This document shows positions 1 to 7,742 of a stretch of DNA of 43,517 bases, in pieces. The position numbers were made by a program, and so were the translations under genes. The notes beneath the pieces were generated by a model. The model was given only the letters and a program-made list of their open reading frames with translations, searched no databases and was not told the origin of the DNA. The stretch's first letter is position 1. Each line of letters opens with the position of its first letter. Source of the stretch: a virus; the IMG/VR virus record IMGVR_UViG_3300045789_000886, positions 1 through 43,517 of that record, one strand, 5' to 3'.

Positions 1-2619
1 ATGACAGTTACAAAGCTTAGAGACGACATAGAGTCCTCATTAGATGACGTAGACGTATCGTTAGTTAAAGAACAGATGTCATTAGAAATGGGAATGAGAG
101 ACGCAGGACGTATACGCTTTCGTAAGCAATTGACAACCGCTATGAGTGGTAACGCTCAAGACAACACACCGTATGGCTCAAAGGTTATCAGCTTATACAT
201 TGAGCCTGTCGCTATTGCCTTAGAGAAGTGGATAGTAAATGGTAAAGGCAAAGCAGGTGCAAGACGAATAGCTGAGCCCTACTTAGAGTCAGTACCATAC
301 TCAGTGTCAGCCATGCTCGGACTCAAGGCCATCTTCGAGCGACTACTTACAGAACGCGCAATGCTTTCAAGTACTGCTATCCATATTGGTCGTATGATTG
401 AGGATGAAGTACGTTGCACTGAGTTAAGACGCATAGACCGCGTGGCATATAACGCCATCATGAAGAAGGCAGCTGAGAAAGGAGAATATAAGCGCAAGGT
501 AAGCGTCGTTAAGTTTCTCGCTAAGCAGGACAATAACGAATGGTCAGCATGGGCAGAAAAAGCCTGTATGCACATAGGTATGGTCGTGATTGACGCAGTG
601 CAAGACTGTGTGTCTCTTATTGAATTCTATGAGCGTCCTTTAGGTGGCGGTAATAAGACGGCTATATTCATGCGACCAACGCAGGATACTAAGCAAGCTG
701 TAAGTGTCATCGTTGAAGAAGCCCTGCGTGATTGTTCGCCTACCCTTGAACCTACTGTCATACCACCTAAACCGTGGATAGCTGGCGAAATGAATGGCGG
801 TTACTGGACGGACTATATACAGCGCCGACCATTTGCCAAGGTACGCAACAAGAATTACCTCGAACTACTCAAATACAGCGATATGCCTAAAGTCTTAGGT
901 GCTGTCAACGCTACCCAAGAGACAAGATGGCGTGTTAACGCTCGCGTCCTCTATCTACTGCAAGAACTAATGGAACGTAACAGCGAACTAGGAGGAACAC
1001 CACGCGCTGAGTTACTACCTATACCTAAGAAACCGCTCGATATTGATACGAATGAAGAAGCACGCAAGGCTTATCGCTTAGCGGCGCGTGGCGTCTATGA
1101 AGAAAACGTCCGTATTACGGGTAAACGTCTTTCATACTTACAAACCATAGATACAGCGTCACGTTACGTTAACTATAGGGCTATCTACATGCCGCATACG
1201 GTTGACTTTCGAAGCCGTGTCTACCCGCAGCCATCCTTAAACCCGCAAGGCGCTGACTATACTAAGGCATTGCTTGAATTTGCAGACGGCATAGCGTTAG
1301 GAGAGGAAGGCCTACGCTGGTTAAAGATACACGTAGCGAACTTGTTCGGCGTAGACAAAGTGTCTTATAACGACCGTGTTAAGTGGTGTGATGATAATAG
1401 AGAAATGCTAACTGCTATTTCAGTAAACCCTTATGAAAATCGACAATGGTGTGAAGCAGATAAACCCTTTCAAGCCTACACAGCGGCAAGCGATTTATCA
1501 GAAGCTTACCATTGCGCTGACCCTACGAAGCACCTTAGTCATACTCCTATTGCTATGGATGGCTCATGCTCAGGTATTCAAAATCTGTCATTAGCTTTTC
1601 GTGATGAAGTTGGTGGTGCCTATGTAAACCTATTGCCTACAGACGTACCCGCTGACATATACAAAGCGGTTGCTGACAAGACAATCACACAGCTGGAAGT
1701 TGACGCTAAGCTAGAACCAATAACAGAGAGTGACATAGAGCCGTCCCATGCAACGGGCGCTGTATCGGACGGGACAAAACCAGACGAAGTCAAAAAGGAA
1801 AAGACATCTACTCACCTACTTGCTAAATGGTGGCTGGAATTCGGTATAAGCCGTTCGGTTACTAAGCGTAATTGCATGACGTTTCCTTATGGCTCCAAGC
1901 AGCGCGGCTTTTCTGACCAAATCCTTGAAGACCACTTACGCCCTTTCGTCAAAGATAAAGCGAATGCTAATAGCCCACTCCTAAAGACAAACGAACGCGG
2001 CGCTTTAGAACCAATTTACCCAATGATGGAATTGTCTAACTACTTAGCTAAGCTCAACTACAACAGCGTTCAAAACATTGTTGTTAAAGCAGCAGAAGCT
2101 ATGGATTGGATGCAAGCATGTGCTCGTATTGTAGCCGCAGAGGGCCGCCCTGTTACATGGACAACCCCGCTTGGTTTCCCTGTCGTGCAGAACTATCGCA
2201 AGACTAAGGATGAACGTGTTGAAACTCATTTAGCAGGCGCACGTAAAGTGCTTTCAATGCGAAGAGATTTACCAGATGTCGATAAACGTAAAAGCTCATT
2301 AGCAATATCCCCTAACGTCGTGCATTCATTGGATGCGTCACACTTAATGCTAACAGTATGGAACGCCGTTGAGGCAGGCATTAAGAACTTCGCCTTGATA
2401 CATGATTCGTTCGGTACACATGCTGGTAACACAGCTGAATTTTACTGCATCATTCGTTCTTCATTCATTGAGCTTTACGCTGATGGTTACTTTCACCAAC
2501 TACGCGAACAGTTTATGAAACAAATACCAGAAGATAAGCGCCACCTAATACCACCTCTACCAAGTGAAGGTAATCTAAACCCTGACTCTGTCCTAGAGTC
2601 GCCTTACTGCTTCGCTTAA
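1..2619 (+). CDS. T7-like single-subunit DNA-directed RNA polymerase
   Basis: Phage RNA polymerase (872 aa; T7 enzyme 883 aa) that should transcribe the middle and late genes from the phage promoters listed here. The three palm motifs are intact: motif A DGSCSGIQNLS with Asp520, motif B RSVTKRNCMTFPYGS with Lys622 and Tyr630, and motif C HDSFGT with Asp802. The C-terminus ends in Phe-Ala like T7. The N-terminus is about 15 residues shorter than T7. The gene starts at base 1 of the window, so its ribosome site cannot be judged; if joined to the window end, the integrase stop directly precedes this ATG. The loop between motifs A and B (about residues 570-605) is charged and contains a DNA segment shared with the next gene. 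Confidence 0.97.
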   Translation: MTVTKLRDDIESSLDDVDVSLVKEQMSLEMGMRDAGRIRFRKQLTTAMSGNAQDNTPYGSKVISLYIEPVAIALEKWIVNGKGKAGARRIAEPYLESVPYSVSAMLGLKAIFERLLTERAMLSSTAIHIGRMIEDEVRCTELRRIDRVAYNAIMKKAAEKGEYKRKVSVVKFLAKQDNNEWSAWAEKACMHIGMVVIDAVQDCVSLIEFYERPLGGGNKTAIFMRPTQDTKQAVSVIVEEALRDCSPTLEPTVIPPKPWIAGEMNGGYWTDYIQRRPFAKVRNKNYLELLKYSDMPKVLGAVNATQETRWRVNARVLYLLQELMERNSELGGTPRAELLPIPKKPLDIDTNEEARKAYRLAARGVYEENVRITGKRLSYLQTIDTASRYVNYRAIYMPHTVDFRSRVYPQPSLNPQGADYTKALLEFADGIALGEEGLRWLKIHVANLFGVDKVSYNDRVKWCDDNREMLTAISVNPYENRQWCEADKPFQAYTAASDLSEAYHCADPTKHLSHTPIAMDGSCSGIQNLSLAFRDEVGGAYVNLLPTDVPADIYKAVADKTITQLEVDAKLEPITESDIEPSHATGAVSDGTKPDEVKKEKTSTHLLAKWWLEFGISRSVTKRNCMTFPYGSKQRGFSDQILEDHLRPFVKDKANANSPLLKTNERGALEPIYPMMELSNYLAKLNYNSVQNIVVKAAEAMDWMQACARIVAAEGRPVTWTTPLGFPVVQNYRKTKDERVETHLAGARKVLSMRRDLPDVDKRKSSLAISPNVVHSLDASHLMLTVWNAVEAGIKNFALIHDSFGTHAGNTAEFYCIIRSSFIELYADGYFHQLREQFMKQIPEDKRHLIPPLPSEGNLNPDSVLESPYCFA

Positions 2620-2626
2620 CACTTAA

Positions 2627-2645
2627 TAGCACACACCTATAGATA
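2627..2645 (+). promoter_or_regulatory. degenerate phage promoter candidate
   Basis: TAGCACACACCTATAGATA in the 89-bp gap after the polymerase gene resembles the six clearer phage promoters but has one extra base between CACACC and the initiation region. A six-pair hairpin (2651-2666, CACGGC/GCTGTG, loop acaa) follows at once, the same arrangement seen at 3756 and 3934. Low confidence because single-subunit polymerases are strict about spacing. Confidence 0.3.
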
Positions 2646-2708
2646 ACACTCACGGCACAAGCTGTGGGTTCACTAACATCTTGTCAGTACCACACATGAG
2701 GCTCACGC

Positions 2709-3758
2709 ATGAAAACTTTCGAACAAATGAATAACTCTTTCTCAAATGTAGCACCTACGACTTTACGCCGTGGCGAACTAACAGTAGACCCAACATACCA
2801 AATGCGCGAGAAGATGAACCATGAAGTCATAGCACAATACGTTGACGTCATCGACTCACTACCACCTGTTAATGTTATTGAAGTGGGACACCGTAAGATT
2901 CTAGTAGATGGCTTTCATCGTTACTTTACGTTTGAACGTGCAGAGCGTGATGAGATACCAGTATTAATAATTGCAGGCACAGAAGAAGACGCTATTACAT
3001 ACGCAATGGCAGCTAACTTCTCTCATTTGTCAGCAGGCACTAAACCTAATCTTGATGACCAACACCGCGCTATTATAAAAGTACTGCCAAGAGCAATTGA
3101 AAAGGTAGGCTACAGCTCAGCGTCCCTTGTCCCTCTACTCAAATCACTCGGTTTAACAGCGTCAGCTACTACGTTGACAGTACACACGCGTGAAGCCCGT
3201 GAAGAAATTGATGCGAAGACAACTCGTACCATTCTTGAGTTACGTACCGAGTTATCAATTACCGCTATTGGAGAAACGCTAGACATCAACCGCAAGCGTA
3301 TACAGCGTTTATTAGATGTTCACTTAGAAATGTCCCAAACAACGGACGCTGTATCGGACAACTCAGAAGAAATCCTTAAAGATACTCCTATTGAAAGCTG
3401 CCCCTTTGACGCTGACGAATTCCTAGGCTTTGACGAAGAAGAATTAGGTGAAGTCAATATCGTTAACCCAGCAGACGCTAAGAGCAAATCGCTGGAATCC
3501 CTTGAGTCAGGCATAGAGAAAGACAAGGTTTCGTATATGTCACCTGTCGAGTCCATGATTGAAACTAAGCCCTCTAGTAAGTCTCACGAAAGTACACAGA
3601 CTGACCTCATCATGCGACTACAAGAGTTCGCTATCTCATGGAAGCACTCAGACAAAGGCGACATTTCAGACTTCTTAGACAGTGAGTCAGAGCAAGCAGA
3701 GGACGCTATCACAGCAATCTTAGAAGCCGCTGAGCTTATCAACAACACACGCATTTAA
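2709..3758 (+). CDS. ParB-like nuclease/Srx-domain protein with C-terminal HTH
   Basis: 349 aa. Residues about 20-95 match the ParB/sulfiredoxin-like N-terminal fold: a short strand stretch then LVDGFHRY (Gly68, His70, Arg71), where ParB families carry GxxR or G-x-HR. A helix-rich middle follows, with a helix-turn-helix-like stretch around residues 165-200 (ITAIGETLDINRKRIQRLL). The last 150 residues are acidic and probably disordered. A role as a DNA-binding regulator or CTP/ATP-dependent clamp is inference; no ParA lies nearby, so classical partition is unlikely unless the host supplies one. Shine-Dalgarno GAGG precedes the ATG. It lies directly downstream of RNA polymerase, where T7 has kinase, ligase and host-takeover genes. 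Confidence 0.7.
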   Translation: MKTFEQMNNSFSNVAPTTLRRGELTVDPTYQMREKMNHEVIAQYVDVIDSLPPVNVIEVGHRKILVDGFHRYFTFERAERDEIPVLIIAGTEEDAITYAMAANFSHLSAGTKPNLDDQHRAIIKVLPRAIEKVGYSSASLVPLLKSLGLTASATTLTVHTREAREEIDAKTTRTILELRTELSITAIGETLDINRKRIQRLLDVHLEMSQTTDAVSDNSEEILKDTPIESCPFDADEFLGFDEEELGEVNIVNPADAKSKSLESLESGIEKDKVSYMSPVESMIETKPSSKSHESTQTDLIMRLQEFAISWKHSDKGDISDFLDSESEQAEDAITAILEAAELINNTRI

Positions 3759-3774
3759 CCCACACCAGAGGACA
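3756..3774 (+). promoter_or_regulatory. phage RNA polymerase promoter (copy a)
   Basis: TAACCCACACCAGAGGACA, one of six + strand intergenic copies of a motif very like the T3 promoter (AATTAACCCTCACTAAAGGG). Initiation is expected near the AGG. It overlaps the stop codon of the ParB-like gene. Confidence 0.75.
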
Positions 3775-3795
3775 CAGCAATAACGCTATGTCCTC
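3768..3795 (+). promoter_or_regulatory. 5'-end hairpin directly at promoter a
   Basis: GAGGACA (3768-3774) pairs with TGTCCTC (3789-3795), and AGC/GCT extend the stem inside after one mismatch. There is no T-run after it, so it looks like a transcript-end stabiliser or processing signal more than a terminator. It starts about where transcription from promoter a should begin. Confidence 0.6.
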
Positions 3796-3819
3796 AAAAC
3801 CAAACACTTAGGAATTGCT

Positions 3820-3936
3820 ATGAATAACGATACTATCCGCGCCCGCTATACACCTCGTCAGTACCACAAACATCTAGTGAACCAAGGGTATGAGGCGGTA
3901 GAAGCTTCACAAATCGTTAACGCAATCTTTAACTAA
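3820..3936 (+). CDS. 38-residue hypothetical protein
   Basis: A very short ORF (M-N-N-D-T-I-R-A-R-Y start, N-A-I-F-N end) with AGGA seven to eight bases before the ATG. It sits alone between promoter/hairpin pair a and pair b, so it would be the first ORF on transcripts from promoter a. The sequence is basic in its first half. The family is not recognised. Evidence for translation is the ribosome site and the exact fit between two regulatory modules. Confidence 0.55.
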   Translation: MNNDTIRARYTPRQYHKHLVNQGYEAVEASQIVNAIFN

Positions 3937-3952
3937 CCCACACCAAAGGACA
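3934..3952 (+). promoter_or_regulatory. phage RNA polymerase promoter (copy b)
   Basis: TAACCCACACCAAAGGACA, overlapping the stop codon of the 38-residue ORF and placed to drive the ssDNA-binding protein and replication genes. Confidence 0.75.
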
Positions 3953-3972
3953 AAGCCAACGCTGCGTCCTTT
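3945..3972 (+). terminator. hairpin with T-run at promoter b (attenuator or terminator)
   Basis: AAAGGAC (3945-3951) pairs with GTCCTTT (3966-3972), with an inner AGC/GCT. A run of five T (3970-3974) follows, so this could terminate transcripts from upstream, including those from promoter a. For transcripts starting at promoter b it would be a 5'-terminal stem-loop. It resembles hairpin a, implying duplication of a promoter-hairpin unit. Confidence 0.6.
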
Positions 3973-4010
3973 TTCTCGTTTAACAACATTATTAACACAA
4001 AGGAAAACCA

Positions 4011-4712
4011 ATGGCTAAAGGCACTAAGAAAGTAACAATCACAACACCACGCGGCGCAGTGAAATACCCGTGGCTTAACGACGCTGACATTAAGTTTGGC
4101 GACCCTACATACAAAGCTGACTTACTTGTTGACGCTGGTACAGCTGGTACAACTACAGAGGCTATTGATGCCGCTATGTCTGATGCCTTGGCTTACTTTA
4201 CTGAAAACGCTGACGAAGACATTCTCGAAGTATTTTCCGATGAACCGCCTTACTTTGAAGACACTGATGGTGTCATGTGCTTCCGCGCTAAGTTAAATAA
4301 GTTTGGTAAGGACAAGAAGACAGGCAAGGAATGGGAAAACAAAATTGCATTCTTTGACGCAGCACGCAAACCAATTCCAGCCTCTAAAGTTCCCAAAGTT
4401 GGCAATGGTTCAATCTTACGTCTAAGCGTAGAGCTAAGACCGTGGGCGATGACTGACGTTGAAGGCCGTGGCCGCGCTCAGAAGAAACGCTTACGTGTTG
4501 GCGTCAAGCTACACCTTAAAGGTGTCCAAGTAATTGAAGTCAACTCAGGTGGCGTAGCAGCTACAGCAGATTCTATGGGCTTTGGCGCAGAAGAAGACGG
4601 CTATGAATACGACGAATCAGCAGAGTATGAAGCTGCCGAATCTATGCAAGGTGGCATGGATGAAGAGTCAAATGGTGCCGAACCTACTGGTGACGCGTTA
4701 GTTGACTTCTGA
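4011..4712 (+). CDS. single-stranded DNA-binding protein, T7 gp2.5-like
   Basis: 233 aa, the size and layout of T7 gp2.5: an OB-fold-type N-terminal part opening MAKGTKK, then from about residue 185 a strongly acidic tail (repeated E/D/Y) ending in an aromatic residue, DALVDF. In T7 the acidic tail with a terminal Phe contacts polymerase and helicase-primase and coats single strands at the fork; the same role is expected here. AAAGGAAAACCA precedes the ATG. It is the first gene of the replication block after promoter b and overlaps the resolvase gene by 11 bases. Confidence 0.85.
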   Translation: MAKGTKKVTITTPRGAVKYPWLNDADIKFGDPTYKADLLVDAGTAGTTTEAIDAAMSDALAYFTENADEDILEVFSDEPPYFEDTDGVMCFRAKLNKFGKDKKTGKEWENKIAFFDAARKPIPASKVPKVGNGSILRLSVELRPWAMTDVEGRGRAQKKRLRVGVKLHLKGVQVIEVNSGGVAATADSMGFGAEEDGYEYDESAEYEAAESMQGGMDEESNGAEPTGDALVDF

Positions 4713-5067
4713 TTGGGTGCACTCAGGGCTAAAACCTCTGAGTGCTAACGATTCTTTCACAGGCCGTAAGGTCAAAACGTCACAATATCGTAAGTATGAA
4801 ACCCACCTAAAGCGAACATTGCCTGACCTAGTAATACCTGACGGACTCTTAGAAGTAAGGCTCGTCGTCTACTACAGCAACAAAAACTCTGACTTAGATA
4901 ATGCGGTTAAACCCTTCCTAGATTGCCTATGCAAACGCTATGGATTTGACGACCGCTACGTTTATCGCATTGTGCTCACTAAGTTCATAGTGCCTAAAGA
5001 CCAAGAGTCAATTGCTTTCAGAATACTACCCCACGAAAACCTACCCTACGAAAACCTACAACTATAA
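4702..5067 (+). CDS. RusA-family Holliday junction resolvase
   Basis: 121 aa. The middle holds the RusA signature SDLDNAVKPFLDCL followed by FDD, giving the acidic residues that bind metal in RusA-type junction nucleases. It takes the place T7 gives to endonuclease I (gp3), so the likely task is to resolve branched replication intermediates before packaging. The longest start is TTG at 4702 inside the end of the ssDNA-binding gene; a GTG at 4717 in the same frame is the alternative. Neither has a strong Shine-Dalgarno, so translational coupling is likely. Confidence 0.85.
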   Translation: MTSDWVHSGLKPLSANDSFTGRKVKTSQYRKYETHLKRTLPDLVIPDGLLEVRLVVYYSNKNSDLDNAVKPFLDCLCKRYGFDDRYVYRIVLTKFIVPKDQESIAFRILPHENLPYENLQL

Positions 5068-5085
5068 AGGAGAACACCACCACAA

Positions 5086-5424
5086 ATGATGAAGCGTAAA
5101 CATACACGCGACCTCGTTGTGTTTATGTCTGGCATCCCTAGCGACTCAACGCTTTGGGACTTGTCCTGTATATATCGCACCGAAGGCCTGCCAGACATAG
5201 GTTCTCACTATGTAATTGAAAAGAATGGCGAAGTTACCAAGACACGCCCAGACGACACCCACGGTTTAGTAGATAAGCGTTACAACAAACACGCTGTCTT
5301 TATTGAACTACTGGGCCAGACGTCAGAAGACATTACCAACCATCAAGAATCCGCCCTAGCTGGCGTCTTATCTGTCCTATCCGACCGTTACCTAGACGCA
5401 CAGCCTCTCGAACTATTCCATTAA
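5086..5424 (+). CDS. T7 lysozyme (amidase) homologue lacking catalytic residues; putative RNA polymerase regulator
   Basis: 112 aa against 151 for T7 gp3.5. The block LPDIGSHYVIEKNGEV aligns with the GWLDVGYHFIIKRDG stretch of T7 lysozyme, and the following segment with its core. By hand alignment the zinc ligand His17 is Met14, catalytic Tyr46 is Ser40, and the protein stops before the segment holding His122, Lys128 and Cys130. It should therefore not cleave peptidoglycan. T7 lysozyme also binds and restrains T7 RNA polymerase; that second role may be the only one kept (inference). A separate M15 endolysin exists at 35.5 kb. Ribosome site AAGGAG before ATG; a second ATG follows directly. Confidence 0.7.
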   Translation: MMKRKHTRDLVVFMSGIPSDSTLWDLSCIYRTEGLPDIGSHYVIEKNGEVTKTRPDDTHGLVDKRYNKHAVFIELLGQTSEDITNHQESALAGVLSVLSDRYLDAQPLELFH

Positions 5425-5434
5425 GGACACCCTC

Positions 5435-5764
5435 ATGAAACAAAGCGAACGCATTGTTAAGCATATCGACCGTCACGGCTCTATTAACTCAATTGAAGCT
5501 ATCCGTTTATATGGTATCACCCGTTTAGCCGCTGTCATTCACACGCTACGTAACACACACCAACGTATGAAAGCAGTCAAACGCAGCAATACAGCCCCAC
5601 GTTTCGTTACTTATGTTCCAGATTGGGATGGACGCCGTGAGGCTGTGCGTGCTCAGTTCATCAAAGAGCTACAGAGCGCGCCTGCTTATGGTCTTGCCAC
5701 TACAGGTATCAGATTCACCACTAAGTTATCCCTTATCAACATTCGTGAAGGTACAACAACATGA
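5435..5764 (+). CDS. phage helix-turn-helix domain protein
   Basis: 109 aa. The first 45 residues (SERIVKHIDRHGSIN then EAIRLYGITRLAAVIHTLR) match the small winged-helix domain common in phages, with pattern hGSI(T/N)..EA...GI.RLA..I..LR. The rest is basic with no recognised domain. A DNA-binding accessory or regulator is the cautious reading. AAGGA precedes the ATG, and the stop overlaps the next gene's start (ATGA), so the two are probably co-translated. Confidence 0.7.
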   Translation: MKQSERIVKHIDRHGSINSIEAIRLYGITRLAAVIHTLRNTHQRMKAVKRSNTAPRFVTYVPDWDGRREAVRAQFIKELQSAPAYGLATTGIRFTTKLSLINIREGTTT

Positions 5765-6030
5765 AAACGTACCCCCATTTTATCTCTTCACTTAGTACTC
5801 ACCGACGCTCACTTGGTCATTCATTAACTGTGACAACAGTTTTGGCAATTGCCTCTGATAAACCGCACCTAGCGACGAAGACAGCTGTTCCTATGCGTAA
5901 TTCAGAAGGGATTTTAGACGAGAAGGAATACCAACACATCGTCAAACAACACAGATTTGAATTAGTAAGTATGTACATGGAAACACTACCAACATACGTA
6001 AGTGCAGGACACCCCTCTTACGTACTATAA
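5761..6030 (+). CDS. hypothetical protein (89 aa)
   Basis: Overlaps the preceding HTH gene by the ATGA tetranucleotide and ends eight bases before primase-helicase, so it is fixed in the operon by spacing. The N-terminal half is Ser/Thr/His-rich with a short hydrophobic run (residues about 20-32); the C-terminal half is charged and helical. No transmembrane segment is convincing and I do not recognise the family. Confidence 0.65.
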   Translation: MKTYPHFISSLSTHRRSLGHSLTVTTVLAIASDKPHLATKTAVPMRNSEGILDEKEYQHIVKQHRFELVSMYMETLPTYVSAGHPSYVL

Positions 6031-6038
6031 GGAGCACT

Positions 6039-7721
6039 ATGAGTCATGAAAACTATGATGACGATGAGGAAGGAAGTAGTGAAGTTGTTGACAGAATAGC
6101 GTGCGAAAACTGCCGTGAACTAGGTGCTGATAACTCAGGCGACAACCTTGTTATCTACGCCGACGGTCATGGACACTGCTATGCTTGCGGTAAACATGAG
6201 TCAGGCGATTCCACAGGTAGAGAATCTGTATCAACCCCTCGTACTCCTATCGCATTTACCCCACTTATATTCACTACTGAGCAAGGACTTAAAGCCCGTC
6301 ATATATCCGGTAAAACCTGTAAGTTTTTCTCATATGGTATTGGCCGAGACAGCTATGGTAACGCAGTTCATATTTGTAATATCCACGCCACTGATGGAAC
6401 CCTTATAGCTCAGAAGACTAGAAGCAAAGATAAAGACTTCTATGTATTAGGCTCTATAAAAACTAAGCCTTTAATAGGCATGCACAAGTGGCGTCAAGGT
6501 GGTCGTAAGTTAGTAATTACCGAAGGCGAAATTGATATGCTTTCGTATGGTGAACTGACTGACTGTAAGTACCCTGTCGTATCCCTTCCAAACGGTGTCC
6601 AATCTGCCAAGAAAAGCCTTCTTGCAAACATTGACTTCCTAAAGAAATTTGAAGAAATAATCCTCATGTTCGATATGGATGAGGCTGGTGAAAACGCTGC
6701 AAACGAGTGCTTCCCTATCCTCCCTATTGGACGACTTAAACGCGCCGTGCTTCCCCTCAAAGATGCCAATGCGTGTCTTATGGATAACCAAGGGCAAGCC
6801 GTCGTTAAGTCTGTATGGAATGCTGAGGCCTATAAGCCTACAAGTATCGTACGTGTGTCTGACATTATTGAGAAGGCGTTACAACCTCCTGTAATGGGCT
6901 TATCCCTTCCTTGGCCGTCAGCAACAAAGGCCACTCTTGGCGTACGTCGTGGCGAGATACATATTGTCGGTGCAGCGCCTAAGATTGGTAAGACTGAATT
7001 TCAGCACCAGTTAACGAAGCACTTCACTGATGAGCACAACGAGCGTTTAGGCGTGTTCTCACTGGAAGAAAACCCAGTTAAGACGCTCAAGAAGATAGCA
7101 GGCAAGTATGCGAACAAACAGTTCACTAAGCCGCCTGAGATTGGATGCTACACGCAGGAAGAAGCACGCTTAGCGATGGAAGGCTTAGAGGATAAGATTG
7201 AATTCTATTCCTCAGAAGGTGTTCGTGACGCTGATGAGATATTGAACATCGTCCGGTACTGGGCAGCTCAGGGCATATGGTTATTTATCGTAGACCCTTT
7301 GACAGCCTTAGTAGCTGAACATGATTCGTCATCCGCTAATGACATTCTTAATAGCTTCATGAGTAAAGCAGCCAGCCTTGCTATGGAACTACAGATAACG
7401 TTCTTTATGTTCTCACACGTAAACCCACCTAAAGCAGGTAAACCCCATGACCAAGGCGGTGACGTTCTGTCATCCCAGTTTACAGGTTCACGCGCTATGG
7501 AAAAGTGGGCGCATTACGGGTGGGCCATCATGCGTAATCGAGATTCAGACGACCCCATCATACGAAATACAGCACGCGTAAAAATGCTGTTTGACCGTGA
7601 GTTTGGTGAAGCCTGTACGTTCCATTCCTACTACGACAGTGAGCGCAATGATTGGTCAGAGTGTCCCCCACCTGACTCAGAGGCTCCCAATCCCTTCAAC
7701 GATGAAACATTCGAAATTTAA
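6039..7721 (+). CDS. T7 gp4-like primase-helicase
   Basis: 560 aa, close to T7 gp4A (566). An N-terminal zinc-binding primase domain has CENC (Cys22, Cys25) and CYAC (Cys47, Cys50). A TOPRIM domain has TEGEIDML and MFDMDEAG. The C-terminal RecA-type hexameric helicase has Walker A GAAPKIGKTEF (Lys318), Walker B LFIVDPLTALV and motif FFMFSHVNPP. It ends in an acidic, aromatic tail (NPFNDETFEI), as in T7 where the tail contacts DNA polymerase. It unwinds DNA and makes RNA primers at the fork. AAGGAG precedes ATG. I could not identify an internal start for a zinc-less short form. Confidence 0.95.
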   Translation: MSHENYDDDEEGSSEVVDRIACENCRELGADNSGDNLVIYADGHGHCYACGKHESGDSTGRESVSTPRTPIAFTPLIFTTEQGLKARHISGKTCKFFSYGIGRDSYGNAVHICNIHATDGTLIAQKTRSKDKDFYVLGSIKTKPLIGMHKWRQGGRKLVITEGEIDMLSYGELTDCKYPVVSLPNGVQSAKKSLLANIDFLKKFEEIILMFDMDEAGENAANECFPILPIGRLKRAVLPLKDANACLMDNQGQAVVKSVWNAEAYKPTSIVRVSDIIEKALQPPVMGLSLPWPSATKATLGVRRGEIHIVGAAPKIGKTEFQHQLTKHFTDEHNERLGVFSLEENPVKTLKKIAGKYANKQFTKPPEIGCYTQEEARLAMEGLEDKIEFYSSEGVRDADEILNIVRYWAAQGIWLFIVDPLTALVAEHDSSSANDILNSFMSKAASLAMELQITFFMFSHVNPPKAGKPHDQGGDVLSSQFTGSRAMEKWAHYGWAIMRNRDSDDPIIRNTARVKMLFDREFGEACTFHSYYDSERNDWSECPPPDSEAPNPFNDETFEI

Positions 7722-7742
7722 CTTAACCCTGAGGTAAACCTA

